Below are positions 9,701 to 19,661 of a stretch of 64,000 nucleotides of DNA, one piece after another. How positions within the stretch are numbered: the stretch's first letter is position 1; each line of letters begins with the position of its first letter. A model generated the notes under the pieces. The model saw nothing but the letters and a program-made list of their open reading frames with translations. It was not told the origin of the DNA and did no database searches. The stretch lies in the NCBI RefSeq assembly GCF_041915215.1, contig NZ_JAYSBV010000019.1; one strand, written 5' to 3'. A program made the position numbers and the translations under genes. The stretch comes from Zoogloea sp021286885. Its GTDB lineage: Bacteria > Pseudomonadota > Gammaproteobacteria > Burkholderiales > Rhodocyclaceae.

Positions 9701-10263
9701 CGCGTCAGCCGCCCCCCCCGCTTGCGGGTGGATGTCCCCGCCAGACTCGCCAGGCCCTGGCTGCCGTGGGCGTGGCAGATGGCGCAGGCGAGGGCGTCGG
9801 CCGCATCCGGGGACGGGCGGCCTTCCAGGGCGAGCAGGCGCTCCACCATGTGGCTCACCTGCTCCTTGGCCGCCTTGCCGTGGCCGACCACGGCTTGCTT
9901 GACCTGCAGCGCGGTGTACTCGGCCACCGGCAGGTCGCACGAGACGGCGCCGCAGATGGCAGCTCCCCGGGCCTGGCCCAGCAGCAGGGTGGATTGGGGG
10001 TTCACGTTCACAAACACGATCTCGATGGCCACCTGGTCGGGCTGGTAGGTGGCGATCACCTCCCGTACCCCGTCCAGGATGATCTTGAGCCGCTCGGGCA
10101 GACTGCCTTCGCCGGTTTTGATGCAGCCGCTCGCCACATAGCGCATTTCCTGGCCCAGGGTGTCGATGACCCCGAAGCCGGTGATGCGCAGCCCCGGGTC
10201 TATGCCCAGGATGCGGGTGGCTACTTTCTGGCTGGCGCTGCTGCCCGGTCGACGCGTCATCAT
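9697..10263 (-). CDS. ruvC: Crossover junction endodeoxyribonuclease RuvC
   Basis: A 188-residue RuvC, the metal-dependent resolvase that cuts Holliday junctions together with RuvAB. The acidic active-site residues sit in ILGIDPG (D22), VAIE, and DAADALACAICH near the C-terminus (two Asp), matching D7, E66, D138 and D141 of the E. coli enzyme. VNPQSTLLLGQARG is the usual conserved helix. The ATG at 10263 lies inside the stop of the upstream EamA gene (ATGA arrangement), suggesting translational coupling; a second ATG follows directly. ruvA and ruvB are not adjacent. The TAG stop at 9699-9697 overlaps the TAA of the convergent giant TPR gene, leaving no room for a terminator. An N-terminal stretch of about 14 residues before the first strand is slightly longer than usual. 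Confidence 0.95.
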   Translation of the reverse strand: MMTRRPGSSASQKVATRILGIDPGLRITGFGVIDTLGQEMRYVASGCIKTGEGSLPERLKIILDGVREVIATYQPDQVAIEIVFVNVNPQSTLLLGQARGAAICGAVSCDLPVAEYTALQVKQAVVGHGKAAKEQVSHMVERLLALEGRPSPDAADALACAICHAHGSQGLASLAGTSTRKRGGRLTR

Positions 10264-11117
10264 TTGCGTGCCAGCCACACGCCGAACACCGAGAAGGCCA
10301 TGCCCACCAGGGCGAGGCCGGTGAGGGTCTCGCCAAACACCGCCCAGGCGATCAGCGCCGTGGTGGGCGGGGTCAGATAGAACAGGCTGGCCACATTCAC
10401 CGCGCTGCCGCTGCGGATCAGCAGATTGAGCAGGCTCACCGCCCCCACCGAGAGCACCAGCACCAGCCAGGTCAGGGCGAACACGAACTGACCTGTCCAG
10501 TCGATCTGCATGGTTTCGGTCTGGCTGGCCACCAGGGCGCTCACGATCAGGGTGGGCACAAACTGGATCACCGAGCCGGTGCGCAGGTCGAAGGAGGCGC
10601 AAAAGCGCTTCTGGTACAGGGTGCCGCCAGTGATGCCGATCAGGGCCGCGAGGGCCGGAGTCATCATGCCCACCAGGGCACCCGGATCATCCAGCCCCTG
10701 AATCTTGTGGGCCACCACCATGCCCACCCCCGCCAGCCCCAGGGCCAGCCCGGCCCATTGGCGCGGCAAGACCTTCTCGCCCAGAAACAGCCCGGCCCCA
10801 AAAGCGGTGAGCAGCGGTTGCAGGCCCACCACCAGGGCGGTGATCCCCGCAGGCAGGCCGTGGCGGATGGCCATGAACACACCGCCCAGATAGACCGCAT
10901 GGACGAGCAGGCCGGTGATGGCGATATGGGCCACCTGGCGCCAGTCTCGGGGCCAGGGGGCGCGGGTGAGGAGGGCCACCGCGCCCATCAGCAGGATCAC
11001 CGACACATAGCGGATACACAGAAAACTGAGGGGTTCGGCGTAGGGCAGGCCGAATTTGGCGCCAATGAAGCCGGTGCTCCAGAGCACGACAAACAACAGG
11101 GGATAGAAGCGGGTCAC
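10260..11117 (-). CDS. EamA/DMT-family transporter
   Basis: A 285-residue integral membrane protein with about ten predicted hydrophobic segments in two similar halves, the pattern of the drug/metabolite transporter superfamily (two EamA domains). It opens with FYPLLFVVLWSTGFIGAKF, which is the typical first helix, and the second half carries GGTLYQKRF and SGSAVNVASLFYLTPP-type motifs. Members export amino acids, purines or other small metabolites; the substrate cannot be told from sequence. It is transcribed with ruvC, whose start overlaps its stop, and is divergent from the EVE-domain gene at 11255 with 137 bases between them. The function is assigned at superfamily level only. Confidence 0.85.
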   Translation of the reverse strand: MTRFYPLLFVVLWSTGFIGAKFGLPYAEPLSFLCIRYVSVILLMGAVALLTRAPWPRDWRQVAHIAITGLLVHAVYLGGVFMAIRHGLPAGITALVVGLQPLLTAFGAGLFLGEKVLPRQWAGLALGLAGVGMVVAHKIQGLDDPGALVGMMTPALAALIGITGGTLYQKRFCASFDLRTGSVIQFVPTLIVSALVASQTETMQIDWTGQFVFALTWLVLVLSVGAVSLLNLLIRSGSAVNVASLFYLTPPTTALIAWAVFGETLTGLALVGMAFSVFGVWLARK

Positions 11118-11254
11118 AGGAGGGCTCGAACGGGAAAGGGGGTGAACGGGAGGGAGGGAAAGGAATGCTTGCGCCTGTCTGATGCACTGCGGCAGGATGC
11201 GTCTCGATCATAACCCAGCCCCTCCGGGGGCCGAACCGAAGTGGTGTTCTCGAA

Positions 11255-11736
<482 letters not shown>

Positions 11737-11737
<1 letters not shown>

Positions 11738-12540
11738 TGGAAATCGAATGGTTGCTGGCCTATCTGGCCCTGGGGGGCTTTGTGGGCTTCTTTGCCGGGC
11801 TGCTCGGCGTGGGTGGGGGCGGGATCATGGTGCCCATGCTCACCACGTTGTTTGCTGCCCAGAGCGTGCCCCGGGAACATCTGGTGCATTTGGCCCTGGG
11901 GACGTCCATGGCGGCCATCGTGATGACCTCCCTCTCCAGCCTGCGCGCCCACCACAAGCATGGCGCGGTGCGTTGGGACATCGTGAAGGGCATCGCCCCT
12001 GGGGTGTTGGCGGGCACCTTCGCCGGCACCTTTGTGGCTTCCCGGGTGCCCACCGCGCCTTTGGCGGTGTTCTTTGCCTGCTTCATGGCCTATGTGTCGG
12101 TGCAGATGATTCTTAACGTGAAGCCCAAGCCTTCCCGTGCCCTGCCGGGGCCCCTGGGGCTGGCCGGGGTGGGGGGCGGTATTGGTCTGATCTCGGCCCT
12201 GGTGGCGATTGGCGGGGGTTCTCTGTCGGTGCCCTTCATGACCTGGTGCAATGTCAAGATGCAGAACGCCATCGGCACCTCGGCGGCCATTGGCCTGCCC
12301 ATCGCGCTGGCGGGGGCCCTGGGCTACCTCATTAATGGTTGGGGCGCCGGTAATCTGCCGCCCGGGTCGGTGGGCTATGTGTATCTGCCGGCCCTGGTGC
12401 TGCTCTCGGTGCTCTCCGGGGTGACGGCACCCATCGGTGCCCGGCTGGCCCACCGGCTGCCGGTGGCTACCCTCAAGAAGATCTTTGCGGCGGTGCTGGT
12501 GCTGCTCTCGCTCAAGATGCTGCACACCGTGCTGGGCTGA
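11737..12540 (+). CDS. TauE/SafE family membrane permease (sulfite/organosulfur exporter type)
   Basis: 267 residues with about eight hydrophobic segments. The family's repeated glycine-rich signature appears twice: GLLGVGGGGIMVPML near residues 24-38 and LVAIGGGSLSVPF in the second half. TauE/SafE proteins carry sulfite, sulfoacetate or other small anions across the inner membrane; the actual substrate is unknown. The start ATG at 11737 overlaps the EVE stop; longer in-frame readings upstream would run through the EVE gene and are rejected. A strong bidirectional terminator follows at 12564. No sulfur-metabolism gene is adjacent, so the anion cannot be guessed. Confidence 0.88.
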
Positions 12541-12563
12541 GCCGCCCGGTTGTTGTGCCCATG

Positions 12564-12608
12564 AAAAAGCCCCGCCCACCGATTAGGTTCGGTGGGTGGG
12601 GCTTTTTT
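12564..12608. terminator. Bidirectional rho-independent terminator
   Basis: A 14-pair stem (GCCCCGCCCACCGA pairing with TCGGTGGGTGGGGC, one G-T pair) closes a six-base TTAGGT loop, flanked by A5 on the left and T6 on the right. It therefore works for the permease gene on the plus strand and for the hemerythrin gene on the minus strand. Confidence 0.93.
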
Positions 12609-12631
12609 GCTACAGGCAGGAGGGCTCAGCC

Positions 12632-13105
12632 TCAGGCCGTGGCCTTGCGGAAGAAGCTGCCCAGGGCGCGGCTCAGCCAGCCGCCCTCGGCCTTGTCTTC
12701 CACCAGTTCTTGGGCCTTGGGGCGGACGACGCGCACGTAGGCGGCGTCGTCGTGCAGGATGTGATTGAACAGCCAGCGGTGGAGCAGGCTGTGTAGTTCA
12801 TGGACCACGTCTTCCCCGGTCTGGATGCGCTGCTGGATGCCCGTTACGTTGCGCACCAGCAGGGTATGCACCTTCTTGTGGCCGCCCAGAAACTCGTATT
12901 GCACCTTTTCGAGCATGGATTCTTCGAAGTCCAGGTGCGACACGGTGTAGTCCACCAGATCATTCACCACCGCCAGAATGCCTTCCCGATCGCCGCTGTC
13001 GCGGGCATCCTGGAGCCGGTTGATGAGCACCATGATCTGTTTATGTTGCTGATCTATTTCACTGATGCCTGTGTCCAGTTCGCTGGACCATGTGAGCGTA
13101 GACAT
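12632..13105 (-). CDS. Bacteriohemerythrin
   Basis: 157 residues forming one hemerythrin domain, a four-helix bundle holding a non-haem di-iron centre that binds O2 reversibly. The ligand pattern is visible: H in IDQQHKQIM, H and E in HLDFEESM, H-K-K-V-H, and H...H...D in HRWLFNHILHDD. The start at 13105 is chosen because AAGGGGAT lies a few bases upstream on the minus strand; a longer in-frame reading to 13162 lacks this. After the domain there is a 25-residue tail rich in charge ending GSFFRKATA. In betaproteobacteria such proteins serve in oxygen sensing, storage or delivery to oxidases. The leader holds a 10-bp inverted repeat at 13167-13204. Confidence 0.92.
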   Translation of the reverse strand: MSTLTWSSELDTGISEIDQQHKQIMVLINRLQDARDSGDREGILAVVNDLVDYTVSHLDFEESMLEKVQYEFLGGHKKVHTLLVRNVTGIQQRIQTGEDVVHELHSLLHRWLFNHILHDDAAYVRVVRPKAQELVEDKAEGGWLSRALGSFFRKATA

Positions 13106-13166
13106 AAATATCCCCTTGGATGTCGGCAGGCTTGGGCCTGCTCGATGTTGATTTAAAACCATAGAA

Positions 13167-13204
13167 TCACACTAGAAGCAGGTTTTGGGCCTGGTCTAGT
13201 GTGA
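13167..13204. promoter_or_regulatory. Inverted repeat in the hemerythrin leader
   Basis: TCACACTAGA (13167-13176) and TCTAGTGTGA (13195-13204) form perfect 10-bp arms; inside them CAGG and CCTG pair again around TTTTGGG. It stands 62 bases before the hemerythrin ATG. No T-run follows on either strand, so it is more likely an operator or a structured 5' leader than a terminator. The flanking 13205-13365 is AT-rich and otherwise featureless. Confidence 0.55.
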
Positions 13205-13365
13205 ATGTCATGGTTGGAACGCATCCGGGGGCGCCGTTAGTTATGGTTTATGTTTAACCCTGATGCATTTGTGGGCAAGATAACATAATCCTGATTTATC
13301 CAAAAAATCAAAATGCTGATGGATCTATAAGGCTATGCCGCAAGGGTCGAAGGTATGGATCGGCT

Positions 13366-14148
13366 TTAGCAGCCCTTGAAAACCGGGCTGCGTTTTGCCA
13401 GAAAGGCTGTCAGTCCTTCCTGGTAGTCGGCAGTGCCCAGAAAGTCGAAGGCTGCGCGCTTTTCCTCCAGACTCAGGGCGTGTCCGGTTTGCAGGCGGCG
13501 CACCCATTGCTTGTGCCAGCGGGCCACGAGCGGTGCGCCTTTCAGGATGCGCTGGACGGTGGCGTTGGTTTCCTGTTCCACTCGCTCATCGTCCACCACC
13601 CGGCTCAGCAGACCCTTGGCCCAGGCTTCCCGGGCATCCAGGATGCGTCCTTCGAGCAGGATTTCGAGCAGCACCGCCGGCCCCACCAGCTGAAGCAGCC
13701 CGGCCATTTCCCCCGGATACATGGAAAAGCCCAGCTTGTTGATGGGGGCACCAAAGCGGCTGGATTCGCCTGCGATGCGGATGTCGCAGCAGCCCGCGAT
13801 TTCCAGCCCACCGCCAATGCACGCCCCCTGGATCTGGGCCACAGTGGGCACCGGGCAGTTGCGGATGGCCTCCAGAGCGGCCGCCACCAGTTCTTCGTGG
13901 TAGTGCAGGGCATCGTCTACCGTAGCCCGCACGGTCAGGAATTCCTCGATGTTGCCCCCGGCCGCAAAGGCCTTGTCGCCATCGCCGCGCAGCACCACGC
14001 AGCGCAAGGCCGGGTCGGCGTTGAGGCTGTCCATGTGGCTGCGCAGGGCACGCCACATTTGGGCATCGACGGCATTCAGTTTGTCGGGATTTGAAAGGGT
14101 GAGAGTGGCTACGCCGTCGGCGCGGCTCAGCAGGATGTCGCCGTACAT
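13366..14148 (-). CDS. Enoyl-CoA hydratase/isomerase family protein (crotonase)
   Basis: 260 residues with the crotonase fold. The oxyanion-hole regions are visible as GDKAFAAGGNIEEF and QIQGACIGGGLEIAGCCDIRIA. The first catalytic glutamate of enoyl-CoA hydratases is present in GGGLEIA. The second, normally in a QPE-like position, is replaced: the segment here reads FGAPINKLG. Classical hydration uses both, so this may be an isomerase, decarboxylase or another crotonase activity. It is a single gene, between the hemerythrin gene downstream and the divergent yjcH-actP operon upstream, so it gives no pathway context. A role in fatty, aromatic or amino-acid degradation is a guess. Confidence 0.85.
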   Translation of the reverse strand: MYGDILLSRADGVATLTLSNPDKLNAVDAQMWRALRSHMDSLNADPALRCVVLRGDGDKAFAAGGNIEEFLTVRATVDDALHYHEELVAAALEAIRNCPVPTVAQIQGACIGGGLEIAGCCDIRIAGESSRFGAPINKLGFSMYPGEMAGLLQLVGPAVLLEILLEGRILDAREAWAKGLLSRVVDDERVEQETNATVQRILKGAPLVARWHKQWVRRLQTGHALSLEEKRAAFDFLGTADYQEGLTAFLAKRSPVFKGC

Positions 14149-14372
14149 GAGATAAAAAGCCTAGTGTTTATAGGGACTTGTGGGTCAATGCAAAAAACCT
14201 TCCGTACGTTGTAGTATGGAGTCTTGTGTATGTTATATCATCCCCACCGGGGCACCGTACCGGCGCGGCGGGCTCCCGGCCCACAAGCTCAAAAAATAGA
14301 TCCAGGCCGCTCAAAAACAAGACCAACAGGTGGATCGCGTCGTTTTATCGCTGCATCAATGGGAGGGAAACC

Positions 14373-14705
14373 ATGTCCAGCACGTCTCACAGTGCAATCT
14401 ATGCACGCATCCGGAGCAATCCGCGTTTCAAGGAACTGGTGGCCAAGCGCCAGGGCTTTGCCACGCTGCTCTCCATCATTGTTTTGACCATCTTCTACGG
14501 CTTCTTCATGGTCGTGGCCTTCAACCCCAAGTTGATCGGCCAGCGTCTGTCCGAAGGTTCCTACGTGACCGTCGGCATTGCTGCCGAGCTGTTCATGTTC
14601 ATCTTCTTCTGGGTGTTGACCGCCGTGTACGTGAAACGCGCCAATGGCGAATTCGACGAGATGACCGCCGAAATCGTGAATGACGCAGCCAAGGGAGTGA
14701 AGTAA
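14373..14705 (+). CDS. yjcH: DUF485 membrane protein, partner of ActP
   Basis: 110 residues with two hydrophobic segments (near residues 30-50 and 65-87) and charged ends; FKELVAKR before the first helix is typical of the DUF485/YjcH family. The gene almost always precedes the acetate permease gene actP, as it does here with a one-base overlap (TAATG at 14703-14707). It is thought to assist or stabilise the permease in the inner membrane; its exact job is not established. A strong GGGAGG ribosome site at 14361 fixes the ATG at 14373; the open frame continues upstream to 14178 but without support. Confidence 0.93.
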   Translation: MSSTSHSAIYARIRSNPRFKELVAKRQGFATLLSIIVLTIFYGFFMVVAFNPKLIGQRLSEGSYVTVGIAAELFMFIFFWVLTAVYVKRANGEFDEMTAEIVNDAAKGVK

Positions 14706-16369
14706 TGTTGTCCCGTCTGAATGTTCTGCTGCTGGGGCTGCTCGCCCCGGCCCTGGCCTGTGCTGGTGACGCCATTGCGGCCACCGAAAAGCAGCCCCTC
14801 AATCTCCACGCCATCGGTATGTTCGTGCTGTTTGTCGCGATGACCCTGGGCATCACCAAGTGGGCTGCCGGGCGTACCAAGTCCGCTGCTGACTTCTACA
14901 CCGCTGGGGGTGGGATCACTGGCTTCCAGAACGGTCTGGCGATTGCTGGTGACTATATGTCTGCAGCTACCCTGCTGGGGCTGACCGCGCTGGTTTATAC
15001 CAAGGGTGTGGATGGTTACATCTACATGATCGCCTTCTTCGCCGGCTGGCCCATCATTCTGTTCCTGATGGCCGAGCGCCTGCGCAACCTGGGCAAGTTC
15101 ACCTTTGCTGACATCACTTCCTACCGGCTCAACCAGAGCAAGGTGCGCACCATGGCGGCGGTTTCGTCCCTGACCGTGGTGTGCTTCTACTTGGTGGCCC
15201 AGATGGTGGGTGCTGGCCAGCTGATCAAGCTGCTGTTTGGTCTGGATTACACCATCGCCCTGTTTGTGGTGGGTGCGCTGATGATGGTCTATGTGACCTT
15301 CGGCGGCATGGTGGCCACCACCTGGGTGCAGATCATCAAGGCCTGCATGCTGCTGGCCGGTGGCACCCTGGTGATGGTGCTGTCCATGTCCCAGTTTGAT
15401 TTCAGCTTCGAGACCCTGATGGACAAGGCCATCTCCGTCCATAATCTGGGCGAGAAGATCCTGTTCCCGGGTTCCCTGCTGCCCGATCCGGTCACTGCCC
15501 TGTCTCTGGGCCTGGGTCTGATGTTCGGCACTGCCGGCCTGCCCCACATCCTGATGCGCTTCTTCACCGTGACCAACGCCAAGGAAGCCCGCAAGTCCGT
15601 GCTCTACGCCTCTGGCTTCGTGGCCTACTTCTTCAACGTGATCCTGCTGATGGGCTTCTGTGCCATCATCATCGTGGGTCAGAACCCCGAGTTCTTTGAA
15701 GGCGGCAAGATCGGCGGCAAGATCATTGGCGGTGGCAACATGATCGCCATGCACCTGGCCAAGGCTGTGGGTGGGAATCTGCTGCTGGGCTTCCTGTCTG
15801 CCGTGGCTTTCGCCACCATCCTCGCGGTGGTGTCCGGTCTGGCCCTGGCCGGTGCTGCAGCCATCTCCCACGACATCTACGCCCGTGTGATCCGTCAGGG
15901 CAAGGCTACCGAAACCGAAGAACTGCGCGTTTCCAAGCTTTCTTCCGTGGCTCTGGGCATCGTGGCGGTGATTCTCGGGATTGCCTTTGAGAAGATGAAC
16001 GTGGCTTTCATGGTGGCCCTGGCGTTTGGCATCGCTGCTTCTGCCAACTTCCCGGTGCTCATCCTCTCTATGTACTGGAAGGGCCTGACCACCCGGGGTG
16101 CCGTGATGGGCGGGTATGCCGGTCTGGTGGCTGCTGTGCTGCTGGTGCTGTTCTCCAAGTCCGTGTGGGTGACCGTGCTGGGCAATGCCCAGGCCCTGTT
16201 CCCCTACGATCAGCCGGCCCTGTTCTCCATGCCTCTGGCCTTCCTGGTGACCTTCATCGTCTCCAAGCTGGATAACAGCCCTGAGGCTGTGGCCGAGCGC
16301 GAGCGCTTTGGCGATCAGTACGTGCGTGCCCAAACCGGTTTTGGTGCCGCCGAGGCCAGCGCCCACTAA
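14705..16369 (+). CDS. actP: Cation/acetate symporter ActP
   Basis: 554 residues, a sodium:solute symporter (SSS family) with an N-terminal signal-like segment and about thirteen further hydrophobic helices. Conserved stretches include DFYTAGGGITGFQNG, GDYMSAATLLG and FGTAGLPHILMRFFTV, as in E. coli ActP, which takes up acetate, glycolate and related monocarboxylates with a cation. It is coupled to yjcH and followed by a strong terminator at 16406. Codon usage is heavily biased, suggesting high expression. Its position beside a propionyl-CoA module suggests that short-chain acids, perhaps including propionate, are taken up here; that link is inferred. Confidence 0.95.
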   Translation: MLSRLNVLLLGLLAPALACAGDAIAATEKQPLNLHAIGMFVLFVAMTLGITKWAAGRTKSAADFYTAGGGITGFQNGLAIAGDYMSAATLLGLTALVYTKGVDGYIYMIAFFAGWPIILFLMAERLRNLGKFTFADITSYRLNQSKVRTMAAVSSLTVVCFYLVAQMVGAGQLIKLLFGLDYTIALFVVGALMMVYVTFGGMVATTWVQIIKACMLLAGGTLVMVLSMSQFDFSFETLMDKAISVHNLGEKILFPGSLLPDPVTALSLGLGLMFGTAGLPHILMRFFTVTNAKEARKSVLYASGFVAYFFNVILLMGFCAIIIVGQNPEFFEGGKIGGKIIGGGNMIAMHLAKAVGGNLLLGFLSAVAFATILAVVSGLALAGAAAISHDIYARVIRQGKATETEELRVSKLSSVALGIVAVILGIAFEKMNVAFMVALAFGIAASANFPVLILSMYWKGLTTRGAVMGGYAGLVAAVLLVLFSKSVWVTVLGNAQALFPYDQPALFSMPLAFLVTFIVSKLDNSPEAVAERERFGDQYVRAQTGFGAAEASAH

Positions 16370-16405
16370 AGGGTGAAGCCTGCTGTGCATGCATCACGCC
16401 AGCAC

Positions 16406-16445
16406 AAAACCCCCGGTCAGGCCTGCGGGCCTGCCGGGGGTTTTT
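16406..16445 (+). terminator. Rho-independent terminator after actP
   Basis: A stem made of ACCCCCGG plus CAGGCC pairing with GGCCTG plus CCGGGGGT, with a single bulged T, closes on a short loop and is followed by TTTTTG. A-rich sequence on its left lets it serve the convergent gntR gene as well. Confidence 0.92.
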
Positions 16446-16489
16446 GTTTGAAGCAGCGTTCCGGCGCTCAGGAGGTGCCGGGGCTGGGC

Positions 16490-17158
16490 TCAGTTCGCCT
16501 CGCGCTGGGCGGCGATCCGGGCCAGGGCCTGACGCCCGCTGCGGATGTGGCTGCGCATGGCGACTTCGGCCCCTTCGGGCTGACGCTGCTCCAGGCTGGC
16601 CAGGATTTCCCGGTGCTCCGCCAGGGATTGCTCCAGCCGCCCCTCGCTGAATAGCGAATGGTGGCGGGACAGCTTGATGACCTTGCGCATGTCGGTGATG
16701 CACTGGGTCAGCCAGCGGTTGTCGCAGATCATTTGGATTTCGTAGTGGAAGGCCTGGTTGGCCTCGAAGAAACCATTGATGTCTTGGCGCGTCGCCGCCT
16801 GTTCCAGCTCGGCATGGATGCCGCGCAGGCGCAGGAGGTCGGCTTCGGTGGCCTTGCGGGCGGTGTCGGCCGCGCACTGGCCTTCGAGCAGGGCCATCAC
16901 CGTAAAGATTTCATCCAGATCCCGTTCGGAGATTTCGGTGACGTAACAGCCGCGCCGGGGCTTGAGGGTGACCAGGCCTTCGGAGGCTAGCACCTTGAGG
17001 GCTTCCCGCAGGGGCGTGCGCGAAATGCCGTAATCGGCCGCCAGCGCCTGCTCGTCCACCCAGGTTCCGGGGGGCAGTTCGTGGGAAAAAATCCGTTGGC
17101 GCAAGCGTTCCGCGACTTCCTGGTAGAGGGCAAGAGGGGCAATCCGGCCAGCGTTCAT
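16490..17158 (-). CDS. GntR-family regulator with FCD ligand domain
   Basis: 222 residues. The N-terminal winged helix (about residues 6-75) carries LPPGTWVDEQALA and YGISRTPLREALKVLASEGLVTL, the FadR-subfamily DNA-binding signature; the rest is an all-helical FCD domain that binds small acids or CoA-related effectors. It lies divergent from the mutase-Pcc operon, so propionate or a methylmalonyl/propionyl intermediate is the likely signal; this is inference. The start at 17158 is preferred because a longer reading from 17209 would begin almost at the predicted transcription start and adds a Ser/Thr-rich tail untypical of the family. A 16-bp palindrome and a promoter stand directly upstream and suggest self-repression. 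Confidence 0.9.
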   Translation of the reverse strand: MNAGRIAPLALYQEVAERLRQRIFSHELPPGTWVDEQALAADYGISRTPLREALKVLASEGLVTLKPRRGCYVTEISERDLDEIFTVMALLEGQCAADTARKATEADLLRLRGIHAELEQAATRQDINGFFEANQAFHYEIQMICDNRWLTQCITDMRKVIKLSRHHSLFSEGRLEQSLAEHREILASLEQRQPEGAEVAMRSHIRSGRQALARIAAQREAN

Positions 17159-17203
17159 GAGTGAATGGGAATGAGTTGTCGAAGTTGAGGATTCAGTTGT
17201 TGC

Positions 17204-17219
17204 ATCCATAATTATGGAT
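17204..17219. promoter_or_regulatory. 16-bp perfect palindrome, probable gntR operator
   Basis: ATCCATAATTATGGAT is a perfect dyad of 16 bp sitting at the predicted start of gntR transcription, next to the -10 element. A second shorter dyad (TATCT-ACA-AGATA) lies at 17227-17239. Both suit binding of a dimeric regulator such as the GntR product. Confidence 0.5.
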
Positions 17220-17248
17220 AAAGTATTATCTACAAGATAGCAAGTCAA
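17220..17248 (-). promoter_or_regulatory. Candidate gntR promoter
   Basis: On the minus strand TTGACT (17248-17243) is followed after 17 bases by TACTTT (17225-17220). The -35 is good and the -10 is weak. Transcription would start near 17213, inside the palindrome at 17204-17219. Confidence 0.4.
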
Positions 17249-17356
17249 GTTCTGGCGGACGGCTCGCACCCAGATGTTGGTCCGGTGGTTATCAAGCCAC
17301 CCGACACCACAAAAAACAGAGGGAGGGAGAAACGGCCCGTCCGCCGGGCACGGCAA

Positions 17357-17384
17357 CCGGCTGTGATCAAGGGATCACAGCCGG
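17357..17384. promoter_or_regulatory. Perfect 12-bp inverted repeat in the mutase leader
   Basis: CCGGCTGTGATC and GATCACAGCCGG pair fully around a four-base AAGG loop, 57 bases before the mutase ATG. No T-run follows, so it is not a normal terminator. It may be an operator for the divergent regulator or an RNA hairpin in the 5' leader. Confidence 0.55.
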
Positions 17385-17441
17385 TCTGACGTCACTTCAA
17401 AAATAAGAGCCCCCGGGGCTCACGCATGTAGGGATGAAACC

Positions 17442-19607
<2,166 letters not shown>

Positions 19608-19628
19608 GCCATGCATGAATGAGGATGG

Positions 19629-19652
19629 GCCCGCCGGTTTTGGCCGGCGGGC
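19629..19652 (+). promoter_or_regulatory. Stem-loop between the mutase gene and meaB
   Basis: GCCCGCCGG and CCGGCGGGC form a perfect nine-pair stem around TTTTGG, ending nine bases before the meaB ATG. With no T-run it is unlikely to stop transcription fully; it may lower meaB translation or protect the upstream mRNA. Confidence 0.5.
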
Positions 19653-19661
19653 TGCCTGTTG

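Noticed and set aside
17361..17380. CRP site upstream of the mutase (TGTGA ... TCACA)
   Set aside because: The half sites are eight bases apart, whereas CRP needs six; the arms extend perfectly to a 12-bp hairpin instead.
17210..17441. Cobalamin riboswitch before the mutase gene
   Set aside because: The leader is too short and shows no B12-box; the hairpin at 17357 is a simple stem-loop.
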